Origin: Argyresthia goedartella
Lineage: Eukaryota > Arthropoda > Insecta > Lepidoptera > Argyresthiidae
Length of the DNA stretch: 64,000 nt
Direction: 5' to 3'
NCBI GenBank assembly: GCA_949825045.1
Contig: OX463816.1
Span: 16,549,579-16,613,578 of the forward strand
In this document: positions 20,639 through 31,467 of the stretch, one piece after another
How the letters are laid out: each line of letters opens with the position of its first letter
How positions within the stretch are numbered: the stretch's first letter is position 1
The notes under the pieces: generated by a model
Told to the model about the DNA's origin: nothing
Seen by the model: only the letters and a program-made list of their open reading frames with translations
Database searches by the model: none
Made by a program: the position numbers and the translations under genes

Positions 20639-21967
20639 TACCCGTCTTGGGTAGGATTTTACCTGATAAAATCCGCTAAGATACTAACTAAAGTAAACTA
20701 ACTTACCAAATTAACTACTTAAAATTCTCTAAAGCTCGCCATCTACAATGTCAGAGAAATATATAACTAACAGTCTAGCTCAACTACATACAAACAACAC
20801 ACATTCGTACCAACAATCAGACATCAGAATTCATACTAAGTTCATACAAGAGTTCACACTAACATCGTGTAAACACAGCCTTACACACAGGGTGCCATTA
20901 TTATAGCCAAATGCACACCCAGACTAACTGTCAGAAGTTGAAAAATAAGCAAGATCCCTTGAACTAAAATAAGAACCTTAGTACATAAACGCCCCGATAG
21001 CTTAGCTACTATCGTAACGCAGAATAACACCATGAGGGGCAGCTCCCTCAAGTGTTCAAGACTTCCTGCACCGTTAGTGGGTACAGAAAATAATAATAGA
21101 GTAGAATATCTATTCTACAACAAAGAGTAAAAAAGTAGAGAATAATAGTTCAAGAGGCCATAAGCTAAAGTAACAGACATTGCAGAGTAACGTTACATAA
21201 TAAAGAACTTTTACATAGCTGTAGATATAGATGGTTTTTAGAATACAAGGGTCAAAATACCTATTAAAAACATAAAGAAATCGTTAACTACTATTGAATA
21301 AGACAGAACGCTGTCGCAGCCTATCTTCAGACAGAAGGTGCTCTCAGACAGTCACAGATCACTCGGCACAAGTACAAGCGCTAAAGAGTTAGTATTTAGT
21401 TAAAAACTAACAAACAGACCGACCCTTAAAGATTAAAAATAGCAATGTTATTATTTAGAATAAAATAAATAGAATAACGCTCACAAGATCAACTAGTAAG
21501 TCTGACAATATAGAGTAGTTTTACATGAAAGTAAGCAGAGTACACGACTAACGCCCGGTTTCTGGTACAAAATCAAGCCATTAATCTACCGTTTTGACAG
21601 CTGAAATTGATAAAGGACTGTCAAAGATTAAATGTACGAGAAATCGGCCGTTAAACACTAACCTTATTTATTATTTAATAGTCCGAAAAGTTTCCCTACT
21701 AAAATCTTCACAATTTATTAATTTATTTTTCGTACTGAAAATTTGGAGGAAAATATTTATCAACAATTATAATATGACAACGGCCGTCAGACTGCGACCA
21801 TAAATAATGTAGAAATGAGGTAGGTACCCAGATAAACGATCAAATATACTCCTGTCAGACAAAAATAAACACAACAAAATATACAAGCTACGAAAGAAAT
21901 CTAGCGTTCTACGGCGCTCTTATGGCCTAACTATTCTGACCAGACATAAAACTCTATCACCAATATT
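20639..21967 (-). other. Internal non-coding region of the LTR element
   Basis: No open frame of note on either strand and no zinc-knuckle, protease, RT or integrase motif. The bases beside 20638 (minus strand CCCAAGACGGGTA) form only a weak polypurine tract. Confidence 0.7.
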
Positions 21968-21985
21968 CCCTTAATCCGGGCGCCA
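21968..21985 (-). other. Primer binding site of the non-coding LTR element
   Basis: On the minus strand TGGCGCCCGGATTAAGG starts one base after the LTR end. The TGGCGCC start fits a tRNA 3'-CCA primed element; I do not assign the tRNA. Confidence 0.75.
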
Positions 21986-21986
21986 T

Positions 21987-22744
21987 TGAAACAGTAAGAC
22001 TAACCTGACCAAAAGAGATTATTGGCAGGCTCAAGATACATTTATTTATTAATCACAGGGTCGTGAGTCGAATATTGGTGATATAGTTGAAACGCTGGAT
22101 AGGGACTCGCCGGGAATTTGTAGATTTCAGCTCCTTGGTAGACTCAATCCGACTTGTCCACTTCTCCAAACGTCAACAAGTGATTATGCGGTTAGCGCCA
22201 GGAGGATATTATTCCTCGGCGTGGAACCCTGGAAAGAGACCAGTGTGAATGATAGGAATACAAAAGCGCTACAGCGCCCAGCTATCAGGCGACGGCTCCC
22301 CACATGGAGACTTCCGACGAGGGCCCTAGGGTAATTAGGATCTAAGAGTGCCGCAGTCCAATAGACACTGTATAGAAAAGGGAAATACATAGAGAGTATA
22401 AAATACACGAAAATAAGAAAGACTAACTACGAACCAATGCTTACCCATGGATTGGGGAGAGTAGGGAAGTTTCAAATCAACTACTGCACTTTACAGCAAC
22501 TAAACATTCAGCTCCATTACAGTACTAAAGGGACTAGCCCATCGCCGCAACTAAAGGCGTGACTTAAAAATTATTGATGCAGAAGATACAACCTCACGTT
22601 TCAGAGCTCAAACAATGTCTGCCTCAAAAAAACAATCAGCTGCCAGACGAGATTCCAGACCCGAATTTCCGAATTTTTATAGTTTTAGTTTTTAACTGGC
22701 TAATCCGCCAGTAGCCAATATGGTCAAGGAGGTAGTACGTTACA
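21987..22744 (-). repeat. LTR (5' in element orientation) of the non-coding LTR element
   Basis: 758 bp, partner of 19881-20638. Followed outside by TCTG (22745-22748). Confidence 0.9.
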
Positions 22745-22748
22745 TCTG

Positions 22749-23230
22749 GTTGTTGAGCTGTTGACCAAAAGTACCCAAAAGTGCCCAGCTAAATATAGAA
22801 TTGAGAGCAGAAGGTTGAAGCGATCCTCCACTAATACCGCCAGGGAGCAAGATAGAAGCGAAGACTTGAGAACCCAAGAGAACATCGATATTTCCAGGAA
22901 TATTGCAGTCAGGGTCTGCTAATGACAAATTTTGTATGTGCTTCCAAGCAGATTTATCTAACTTTACACTTGGTATTGGGCTGCAGATGTTAGGTAAGGT
23001 AAGCGCTGCTATCCTAAATACTGTGCTGTTACCCACACCTACCTCCAAGTTAACAGTGCCGGAGACGGCAGCTGGGGATTGCCCAAGACCACGAATTGTT
23101 CGAGTTGTTGATGAGGGAAACAAACCTAAACGATTGGCAGCGCAATCGGTGATGAAATGAACCTGACTGCCTGAATCGATAAGAGCACGAAATGATTGGA
23201 AGTTTCCAGAGGAATCGCGAATGTTTATCT
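22749..23230 (-). pseudogene. BEL family 2: aspartic protease region
   Basis: On the minus strand ALIDSGSQVHFITD (about 23186-23145) is the retropepsin active site with DSG intact. It is followed by NRLGL, VNLEVGVGNST and the family's LLGSQVFASILLPGGISGG and ALLGTFG blocks towards 22750. The frame runs straight to the LTR-element insertion, where the RT frame resumes on the other side. It is better preserved than the family 1 protease. It would process Gag-Pol. Confidence 0.85.
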
Positions 23231-24621
23231 TAGCTGTTGATTAGAGAACAGCAGAAGCTTCACGAGTATTCGTTAACTTGCTAACTTATGTCCACGTGGT
23301 TGAGATTTTCTTCAGATCAGAAGCATCTTCTACTAAGTTAGAATCGTAACCATCCAGGTGAAATAGCGGTGAGATGACGCTGGTGACACTTCTGGTACTT
23401 GAAAATGGACTTGCATTCCTTAAACCCATGTGATGATTTGATTTTAAGCAGTTAAAACACCAGCGCTGTTGTTAATTATATTTGAATCGCTATCGGGGTG
23501 ATTTTCGCGCAAATGATTTACACTGAATGATCGAGTGCCCTTCTCCACAAAACGAGCAGCTGTATGGAGGTAAAACGGATGAAGCTGATGTTTGTGACGA
23601 TTGTAAAGACGTTTAGATGAGATAGACGATAGAGGTGTGCTGTCCGTATTAGATAACAGGACTGACGTCTGTTTCTGCTTTTTCATGTTGTTAAAGTTGC
23701 TAAAAGATTTACCAGCAACACGATCCTTGTCAAACGACCGAGAATATTCGGACATGCGAGGCTTGTCAGTGCCCGAAAAGTGTGTATCATGTACGAGAGC
23801 TTCACATTTGGAATAAAGGAAATCCTTCAGTGACGCGTAGCTAGGCAACTCGCTCGAAGTCGGTAATTGTTCAAACGCACAACGCATTTTTGTGTCCATT
23901 TTTGACAGAAGTAGGTATGTCAGGACAAAATCCCATTTTCAGTCGGTAAATCAAGTCGCTTGAGCATAGTTAAATTTTCATTAAATGTATCCGCAAGGTT
24001 CTACGAAACTCGTGAGGCGAATTTATTTTACAGTTAACATTTAACATCTCCTTCCATCAGGTGAATGCTAAGTCTCCTTTATCGCGATATCACTCGACCA
24101 GGGTCTTGTACGCTGCTTCATAGTAGGACCCTGTGACGGGGAATGTACGAATAAGAGCCAACGCATCCCGCGAAAAACTCGACACAAGATAGTGCATCCG
24201 CTCAGTATCCGATAACGACTTATTTTGGTGGATAATTGAGTCAAAAACGTCATAAAACTCAGGCCACGCTTTTTTTTCCCGAGAAATTAGGAAGGTTAAT
24301 TTTTCAAAGTTTCACTCTCATTTCATCACCTGATGGGCGAGATGGAGTTGCATCCGGTTCGCTAGCTATGCCAGTCAGTTGCCGATGTATGCAAAGGATT
24401 TCGAAGTAGCGGTCGTCAAAATCTGACCGGATAGTATCTTTAGCCAAACGAGCGTCAAGTGTTTTTGTTAAACGATTAAAAGCAAGTGTACGCTTACGTC
24501 GTAAAGCCGGCAAATGGTTATCACTTAAACTTTCTAATTCGAAGGATTTCGATCTAGTTCCTCTCATTTTCATTTGCCGATGCATGTTGTCGTATGAACA
24601 GTATTTTATGTACCTATGCAC
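23231..24621 (-). pseudogene. BEL family 2: gag, frameshifted
   Basis: The minus-strand start near 24570-24621 reads RRKRTLAFNRLTKTLDARL, the BEL gag N-terminal coiled region. The capsid-like middle is in another frame at about 24250-24060 (HQNKSLSDTERMHYLVSSF, ALALIRTFPVTGSYYEAAYK). Zinc-knuckle clusters (CSFCGEGHSIIQC near 23560-23515, CFNCLKSNHH near 23460) precede the protease in shifting frames. Several stops and frame changes make it non-functional. Gag would form the particle and bind element RNA. Confidence 0.75.
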
Positions 24622-25529
24622 AAATACCTAAAACGAAATTGATATGTTCAACAGAGCATAAGAAAACTAAAAGTTACGAGTTACAAATATTGTTTGATAC
24701 CTAAGTATTGTATTGACTTTTATATTGTGCGAGGCGTCGCGTATACTTTTACCCCAATCCCGCTACGGCGATTACACCAAGAAAAGATAGCTTAAAGGTA
24801 GGTACTGCAAACAGAGTATAATATGCAACTTGCAATAAATGCTGGGAACTACGTAGGTACGCCGGGTATACCGACCTACGATTGTACAACGTGTTAAATT
24901 CGTTTAAGTATTCTAAACCATTCTGCAATAAAAACAAAACTATTCCAGAATATGTTACCTACGCGAAATACCTACGATACGATTTAACGTGTGAAATTGT
25001 AGGCGTTGGAGCAGATATTTCTGGAAGAATCTTATTTCTAATAATTTTGCTACTCGAACTTGACTCGGATTACGTACAACAAAAGGACTCTGCAACTTGG
25101 TCGGGTTATATTATGCGGTGTCCACTTTACAATATGTAACTAGATTCCTACACAGTAAAGTCAATAAGTTTAAGTCGCAGATTAGAATAAGACAGTTCAT
25201 ACTCACAATATCTTAAAGAATGAATTGAATGAATACGCAGTCATTCAACACAATTACAACTATGACGGGTAGGTACTACAATGTAAGTTTAAACATACAG
25301 GGTTTTACCACAAAAAAAATAAAAAATAAACTACTGTTCAACACTTGTTTAAAAACAAAAAGTATGGGATTTGACGTTTGTTTTGAGGTTAAAGGCTGTT
25401 TAATATTTTTTGTGGTAACACGGACAATGTTCTAGACGATTCGAGAGCTAGTTGTAATTTTGTCTTGACTACTGATTACAATGACGTTTTAAGCTGTATC
25501 TATCTGTTTTGGGTTAATATAACCACAAT
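24622..25529 (-). other. BEL family 2 leader with an inverted-repeat insertion
   Basis: Untranslated stretch between PBS and gag with no gene. About 25297-25425 is a foldback: TTTTACCACAAAAAA at the left and the complement of TGTTACCACAAAAAA at the right, a MITE-like pattern. It is longer than a typical leader, which fits secondary insertions. Confidence 0.45.
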
Positions 25530-25547
25530 TCCCTGGTTTCAGTACCA
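25530..25547 (-). other. Primer binding site of BEL family 2
   Basis: Minus-strand TGGTACTGAAACCAGGGA begins 8 bases after the LTR end at 25556. The GAAACC-GGGA pattern is familiar from insect BEL elements. Confidence 0.5.
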
Positions 25548-25555
25548 AAAAATAA

Positions 25556-26110
25556 TGTAACAAATAGACGTTCGGTTTGAGTGTTTGTCACATCAGGGTT
25601 ACAGTTTGTTAGAGAATACGAGGTGAACTGATATGGCTATATGCTACACGCACGTACATTGGTTCTGGAGCTGTTCTTCCGGTTCAAGACTGCAGGATGA
25701 CAAGGAGCCACAGCCTCGTTCACACACACGAATCGACCCCACGTCAAAGGCCGGCGGTAATAACGGATAGTTCAGGTCATTAGGTCTAACGAAAAATCCA
25801 AAATAGCACTCAAAATTGAACTTTTTGGAAAGCAAACGGCTCTTCCGATCCACACGCGGCAGCAGTTGCAGAACGGCGTTAAATTCAGACCAAGGAGATG
25901 ATTCTTCACAATGTTTTACTCCCTCGCACAGTGGTAGATAGTAGATATTGCTATCTCGCCTCCGCGCGTGTAGGCTCAAGCTAGTTGCACTTGCGCAAGC
26001 CAATCAGAATGTTTCGTTTTCTCGTATAAATGTATAGACCAATCAGGATGAGGCGCGAATATTTGAGTTTCTATACATCGAATTAATATGAGAAGTGGCG
26101 ATGAGGAACA
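25556..26110 (-). repeat. Putative 5' LTR of BEL family 2
   Basis: In element orientation it begins TGTTCC at 26110 and ends GTTACA at 25556, with the PBS just after. It contains a TATA-like TTATACGAG and a CCAAT-like ATTGG near 26015-26045. No second copy is present because the element is 3'-truncated, so the boundaries are inferred. Confidence 0.5.
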
Positions 26111-26116
26111 CCCGTA

Positions 26117-26871
26117 AAACGGCCTTAGAAAATATTATTAGTAGTAAAGAACAATCAAAAAAATACTTTGATTTTTCATTTAATTAAAAAACCATAAATC
26201 AGGAGATCTAGCTCACATAAAATAAAATCATAGTCAACGTAAGACCCTGTCCTCAATTTGAAAAGAACTTTACGTAGCTGTTAAAGTGAATAATAAGAAT
26301 AACGTCACAGTCAGCATATATAGGAAACATGGAAATATCAATTAATGAAACTGGCATGAATTATTAATGGCACAATAACTGTTTCAGATTCGTTATTGGG
26401 TTATTACAAGCCTATTTAATGAATATACTCCAATCCAACTACACTGGAATGTAGTGACTCATTTAGAAGTTATGCCTATTGAGCCTTACTTACAAAAGAT
26501 CGACCAATCAGTCATGACCATTTTTAGCTTTTGTGAAAAAGCACATAATTTGGCTATTGATATCAATTGTAAGGAGTTCTCTACAGATTTTGATAAAAAC
26601 CATCAGTTTTATAGCGCGCAGGACTATGCGTAATCGATTTGATATGCTTGGAATACCTTGATTTTGGTCCGTGATATTTCACATGTTGCATATTGTTGCT
26701 GCTGTGAAGTTATTCTTAAAATTCACTTTAACTGTTATGTAAGATCCTTTCTTAATTAAAGACAAGGCCTAACGCAGACTATAATGTTATTTAATGTAAA
26801 CTATATCTCCTGATTTATCCTTCATCTTTTTAATTGTTCTTTACTTCTAATAATATTTTCTAAGGCCGTTT
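26117..26871. mobile_element. Foldback element with long terminal inverted repeats
   Basis: The ends are AAACGGCCTTAGAAAATATT (26117) and its complement ending at 26871. The inverted similarity extends inward about 200 bp on each side with gaps (to roughly 26330 and from roughly 26680), including the shared GTTAAAGTGAAT block. The centre of about 350 bp has no coding sequence. This suits a non-autonomous DNA element. A target duplication is not obvious. Confidence 0.6.
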
Positions 26872-28160
26872 CATCTGTACTGTAAAGCGCTTTATATTTG
26901 CCACAAGGTTTATTATCATAACAGTCGTATAAACTGCTAGGAATATTGTTTTATACGACTGCGATGATAGGTTGTACTAACAACTGGCCAAACGGAATGA
27001 ACTATGCTTTGGAGTGCGGAGTCGTATTATAAGTTAGTATTGCAGTTGCTAGGTAGCAATGCCAATCGTCTATATTTTCGTTCACGAAAGACTTTTGGTA
27101 CTCTTTCAGAGACGCGTTGTACTAAAACCTACCTGTTCCATAGTTAATCAAATATAATAATATTCCATCTCGAGCGGGTTTTGTATACGCATATTTGGGC
27201 TTATTTGCCAAAGTCTTAACGTCGACCACTGTCTAAAAATGAACCTAACAACCACGGAGCACCTAGATGTCAGGCGTGAAGTTCTTTCGTCACACCCCTA
27301 ACATCTAATGATCTCAGTACTGTCAAATTTTCCTGAGATCCCACTTATGACACCAAATTGGTAAGGATAGCGCTCCGTAGATCCTTTAAAAAAACACTTT
27401 CATTACAGCTACTAAATTAATTTATTTTACTGCACTACAGACATGTGTCGAACAAAAGTTATATACAATTTACCTTAAGTCAGCGTTAATTGTAAACTAA
27501 GTTCGGTTATAACAGTTCAAATACTAGTAGAAGCATATAAATCCCTGCAGTTCACCATCTCTTGCAAGATAAAATGTCTTCGCACAATTCGCACCGAAAA
27601 TGGTAATGAAATACATATATAAACCCATTTTAAAAAGCCAAGGTTTTTTATTTATTAGTGAATGCCATTTTATTTTTCAGCTTTACTAAAGGGGTATCAG
27701 AGTATAAACCACAATTAACTGGAATTCAAATAATATTTTCGTTACACTATGTACAAATACATTGAAATTCAGATGATTCAATTATATTTTTTTTATGTCC
27801 ACAATTTGTTCGCTCACACCCAGGGTTCATTGTTTAAAACTGGTATTTGAGCAATGATATATCGTTTGATTTATACATATATAAATGGTACATGTATGAA
27901 TGGTATAACAGGGTAAACTGCAAATTTATGCAGATGAGTTAGTTTCATATAGACTGGCTTACTCACGAGCTGAACGCGGATCCGCAACCAAGGCAAATAA
28001 ATATTTGTAGTATTTTGTGGGCTTTTCACTATGACTTCAAAATTGACGATCCTTTTGGAATAAGAAGTGGTTACTTTAAATTATTTTATTCCTCAAACAT
28101 GTACTTACTCCGACTATTGAGTCAAATCCAATTCAATATCTTAATCGATGGCGGTTTGAT
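26872..28160. other. Spacer with a possible LTR-element primer site
   Basis: No gene. On the minus strand TTTGGTGTCATAAGTGGGAT (about 27359-27340) resembles an LTR-retrotransposon primer site, with a possible LTR end just upstream (TTACCA at about 27364). No matching second LTR or protein relic was found. Confidence 0.3.
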
Positions 28161-28164
28161 GGCG

Positions 28165-28450
28165 GAACGCACGCGGACGTCCACAGATACAGCACACGCA
28201 TAGCGGCCGTCAACAAACTCATCCCAGTAGACCACTCATTGATAAAGGCTGCAAAAAAAAACTCAGGATGCAGGACCAACTGTCTACAACAAACTGCCGG
28301 AGAAAATCACCTCCGCCCCAAACATCAATATTTTTAAATCTAGACTAAGCTTGAGCTAACGTTCTACAGCTATAATGATTTCATTACGCCGCAAAGCGTA
28401 TAACTTGCTAGATACCTAGGTAGGTACTTGTTTTGACATAGAACTATTAA
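28165..28450 (+). pseudogene. LINE ORF2 C-terminal relic and 3' UTR
   Basis: Plus-strand translation gives DVHRYSTRIAAVNKLIPVDH. After a frame change it gives PTVYNKLPEKITSAPNINIF, the conserved non-LTR C-terminus (tyrosine/arginine-rich block, then YNKLP). Only about 70 codons remain, with a frameshift near the poly-A run at 28250. No RT motifs remain. Confidence 0.6.
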
Positions 28451-28774
28451 ATAAAATATATTATTTCGATATTATAATTTAACATTTGAACTTCATTAAT
28501 TGACATCATTATTTTGTTTTTATTTTTTTAGATTGTGTGGTTTTGTTAATGTGACATTCCACTTTGATGTTGCTATTTTATTGTACCTAGTAATGACATG
28601 TTATGAAATTTATGAAAAAACATCTTATATCTCATAGCTCTTATATCTTGAGAACACGTCAATTTCACCCATGTCACGATTTTTTGATGACCGCTGAATG
28701 TAGTGTTAATGTGTTGCTCGTTAGTACAACATAGGATAAGGGAAAATAAAAATAAAAACTAAATTCAAAAAGAG

Positions 28775-28780
28775 TTTATT
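28775..28780 (-). terminator. Poly(A) signal of the candidate host gene
   Basis: AATAAA on the minus strand, about 65 bases after the stop at 28846-28848, as expected for a short 3' UTR. Confidence 0.4.
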
Positions 28781-28845
28781 TCCGTCACCTCAATGTTTTA
28801 GATGCTGGAGGCAAAGAGGCGACTAGAAATCTCCAGCTTAATACG

Positions 28846-28904
28846 TTATTTTTTTACAGAATTGGAGCAAACACCGTCCCAACCTTTCTTGTCTTCTACA
28901 TAAT
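28846..28904 (-). CDS. Candidate 3'-terminal exon of an unidentified host gene
   Basis: On the minus strand an acceptor (TACTAAAAATTTCAG, including a branch-point-like TACTAAA) is followed by a phase-1 exon. It encodes an acidic/basic tail with a single cysteine (KKGWDGVCSNSVKK at the end) and a TAA, then AATAAA 65 bases on. The combination of acceptor, clean short frame, stop and poly(A) signal is what a last exon should show. I do not recognise the family, and no confirmed upstream exon was found. It could be chance. Confidence 0.35.
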
Positions 28905-29083
28905 CTGAAATTTTTAGTAAGCCTTTTTACATAAGTGATTTTTAACAACATTTTTAAATTTATTTTTATTAAAGTCGTTGGGATCCATGTATTTTCTCCA
29001 GACGTATGAAAATTATTCCATCTGACTCAATACAAATACACAACAAAAACAGAGCAGATTTGCGTTAGTGTCAGTTAGCGTTC

Positions 29084-29223
29084 ATGTGAAGTAAAGGATT
29101 TTTGTGCTGCAAACGTGAGCGGACCGGATTTGTCCATTAAAGTATGCAAGCCTCGTATGATGAACTTATCAAGGAAGTCGGGAGAGTAAATCGTGTGTGA
29201 AACCCCGTCCTTTCTGGTGTTCT
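29084..29223 (-). CDS. Second candidate exon, unidentified
   Basis: Minus strand, after an acceptor-like CTGTATACTGTAG. A phase-1 frame of 45 codons (containing YSPDFLDKFIIRGLHTLMDK) runs to a TGA at 29084-29086. Its amino-acid composition is protein-like and it shares the entry phase of the exon at 28904. No good donor is visible before the stop, so it could be an alternative last exon, part of a longer exon, or a chance frame. Confidence 0.25.
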
Positions 29224-30764
29224 CTACAGTATACAGTTAAATAACTATTTCATGTCGAGTTAGTAATAAGTTTTTCGTGGCGGGATTATTCTTAGAATTA
29301 GAATGAACTCAGTGTAATAGTTCCTACCTATATTTATTTTTCTTTAAGTCTGGAAAGTTGTAGACCGAAACTATAAATCCCCAAGTCGCAACGAATCATT
29401 AGCTCTCATTGCATTATATCAGTCTGTGGTCCAATAAAAACTCAAATAAGGTGTTTTTCTGAGAATTGAACCGAAGCGTTCTCTTCTGACAATTAAAACA
29501 TGCATGAAGCGAATTTTTATTAAATTTCAAGGCTTTCATCAACCATGGCGCTGTTCATTATGGTAACCGGACAAAAGCTTTGTGCACTCGCCACATGTAA
29601 AACGCTTCTACAAAAGTGTTTATTTTTCCTCTTCCATTTTAAGGGTTCCTTATGGAATCACTTTGTCTTCCGTCTGTTTGGCTAACTGAGTATAGATGTT
29701 TTTTGTATAGATGTTAATACATTTTTGCATTTAAATTATAACTAACAGGAACTTTCCTTTTCTATTGAATTATTAAACAATAACAAGGACGGTGTAAAAT
29801 AACTAATTCACATAATAACAGAGAAGCAAGGCAAGACGTCACAAGTAGAGGCATACGTTTTGCATACAGAATTTTCAGTAAGAATAACTGGCAAAGTACC
29901 GACTCTTACACGAAGGGTTCTGTACCACCGTTGAATATAATATATTTCTTCTAATTGAATTCAAGTTCCTCGTCCCCTTTATCTTTTCAGTGTATTCGAG
30001 ATTTATTGGTTATTGTTATTATACCTAAATAAGTACAGTTTAGACCTTACAAAAATTTTATATGTCTACCTATTGCGGTTGAAAAGATAAACCGAAAATC
30101 GCCGATAAACCGGTTTCTAGCAAAGGGAGTAGCCTGAAAAAATTATTTATTTTTACTTAAAGTGTTGTTTCAATCCTTTGCTTCTGATATCTTGTATGAA
30201 ACATGTCGAGTTGTACCTAAATTGTGCTGAACCTTAATGCGCGATTGATACTCGAACTTAGCCATTCCTTCTTTTTGTATTTAAAAGCTTCTGTGGATAG
30301 ACAGCGCGTTCAATAAATGCTAGTCTTTTAGCCTGTGCTCGTTTTAATAGAACAATCTGATTCTGAGAACTGTATAATGCCTCGCTATGCAGAGTGCAAA
30401 ATTTTAAACGAATATTGAAACCAATTTTCAATGTCTATAAAAAAACGGGCGCAGCTTTTAGGGAAAACTCGTAAGTACATCACTATTAGAAAAGGAAGGG
30501 CAAAAAAAGGGATAGGAGAAAATGTGATACTATAAGTTTTAGCTCAGTATAATGTCTTAACAATAACTGTTGAAGCGTTTCTTGTTCTATTGGACCCTAT
30601 GTACTATTGACTACTTTTACAATGGTTAAGATCTGAAACTTGGGCGGTTCTTCATTTTGGCATGACCGTATGTGTGTGTGCAGTGTATTACCATCGGGTA
30701 GTAATCTTGTCTCTATTTTCAATCATTCAAATCTATTTACGATACGTTAACCATAGGAAGTTAT

Positions 30765-31060
30765 TTGACGTGCCATCATTTAGTCCAAAGAATTCAGTAC
30801 AGCTGCATGCTATGCCCTCGATGCACATTAGCACCCTACTCGATGGAGCCACGGTGGTCCCGTCACGCCAGCCTAAATGATGTCATTCGGCGGGCTCTTG
30901 CCTACCAGCCATACTCAAACATAATGGCCTGTCCTACCGGCGACGCTTCAGCGGCAGCTGCGAGGGTATCAAACAAAAAAAAAATGCCGTCCTAGGCGAC
31001 GAATATCTATGTATGCCGTTCGGAGTCAATACGATACGGTCGGGTTTATAAATTAAACGA
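30765..31060 (+). pseudogene. Retroelement C-terminal domain fragment
   Basis: Plus strand: LCPRC, then RWSRHASLNDVIRRALA. After a frame change at the poly-A run, GDEYLCMPFGVNTIRSG. I recognise the pairing of a CxxC/RHxxLNDVxRRAL block with a later Y-FVPFGVET-like block from repeat-derived ORFs in invertebrate genomes, downstream of an RT. Class not assigned. It is short and frameshifted. It ends about 100 bp before a gypsy LTR. Confidence 0.4.
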
Positions 31061-31153
31061 TGGGAAGAAAGTTATTAATCGTTGTTTTATTGTTGTACCA
31101 CAAGCAAATTTACATTAAGAATAACCATAAATAACTAACTTTTTTATGTTATC

Positions 31154-31467
31154 TGTAAGGTATATAGTTAGGTTCGATATTTGTCTATGCGATAATATTG
31201 TATACGGGCCTCTTTAGAGTGCGTGTTCGCTATGACACTGTTAGGTAATTTGTAATTTTAAAAGAAAGAGGCTTTGATGTGAAAAGTCGATGTGACACAC
31301 TTCATCTGAGGCATCGGTCAGCGACCGATGCAAATTAGATAGTTAGGATTAGCTTAATGGCTATCGAGCCAGTTTGCTCCCTTTTATATAAATTGTAAAC
31401 ATATTTGATCAATGAACACAAGTTTGGTGTTACTAACGTTTTCCTAATTAAACTCCCTAGCCCTACA
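31154..31467 (+). repeat. 5' LTR of the Ty3/gypsy element (314 bp)
   Basis: Starts TGTAAGG and ends CCCTACA, an imperfect 7-bp inverted repeat. A second copy is at 34564-34877 and a third, rearranged, at 53985-54309. It holds an inner palindrome, GCATCGGTCAGCGACCGATGC, near 31312-31332 (written here only as a landmark). Confidence 0.88.

Larger units (their letters stand above)
19881..22744 (-). mobile_element. Non-coding LTR retrotransposon (LARD/TRIM-like), nested in BEL
   Basis: A 2864-bp element with two 758-bp direct repeats (19881-20638 and 21987-22744) and a 1348-bp internal region that has no meaningful open frame. Orientation is minus: the LTR reads TGTAAC...GTTTCA, followed one base later by the PBS TGGCGCCCGG. 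A 4-bp TCTG duplication flanks it. By eye the LTRs differ at only a handful of positions (for example GAAACTCTGG/GAAACGCTGG and CGACTGGTCC/CGACTTGTCC), so the insertion is recent. With no gag or pol, it must rely on another element's proteins. Confidence 0.88.
17840..26110 (-). mobile_element. BEL/Pao family 2 retrotransposon, 3'-truncated and interrupted
   Basis: On the minus strand the order is LTR (26110 to 25556), PBS, leader, gag (about 24620-23400), protease, RT, RNase H and the integrase N-terminal region, truncated near 17840-17880. A non-coding LTR element interrupts it at 19881-22744. The family differs from family 1 in LTR and protein sequence. The rest of integrase and the 3' LTR are absent. 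Confidence 0.8.
28451..30760. other. AT-rich spacer around the candidate exons
   Basis: Apart from the two exon candidates I see no transposon protein or repeat structure. If a host gene lies here it is on the minus strand, and its upstream exons would be towards 29.2-31 kb. Confidence 0.35.

Noticed and set aside
25644..26003. 119-codon minus-strand frame
   Set aside because: It falls inside the inferred BEL family 2 LTR and matches no protein domain. An open frame in an LTR is not evidence for a gene.
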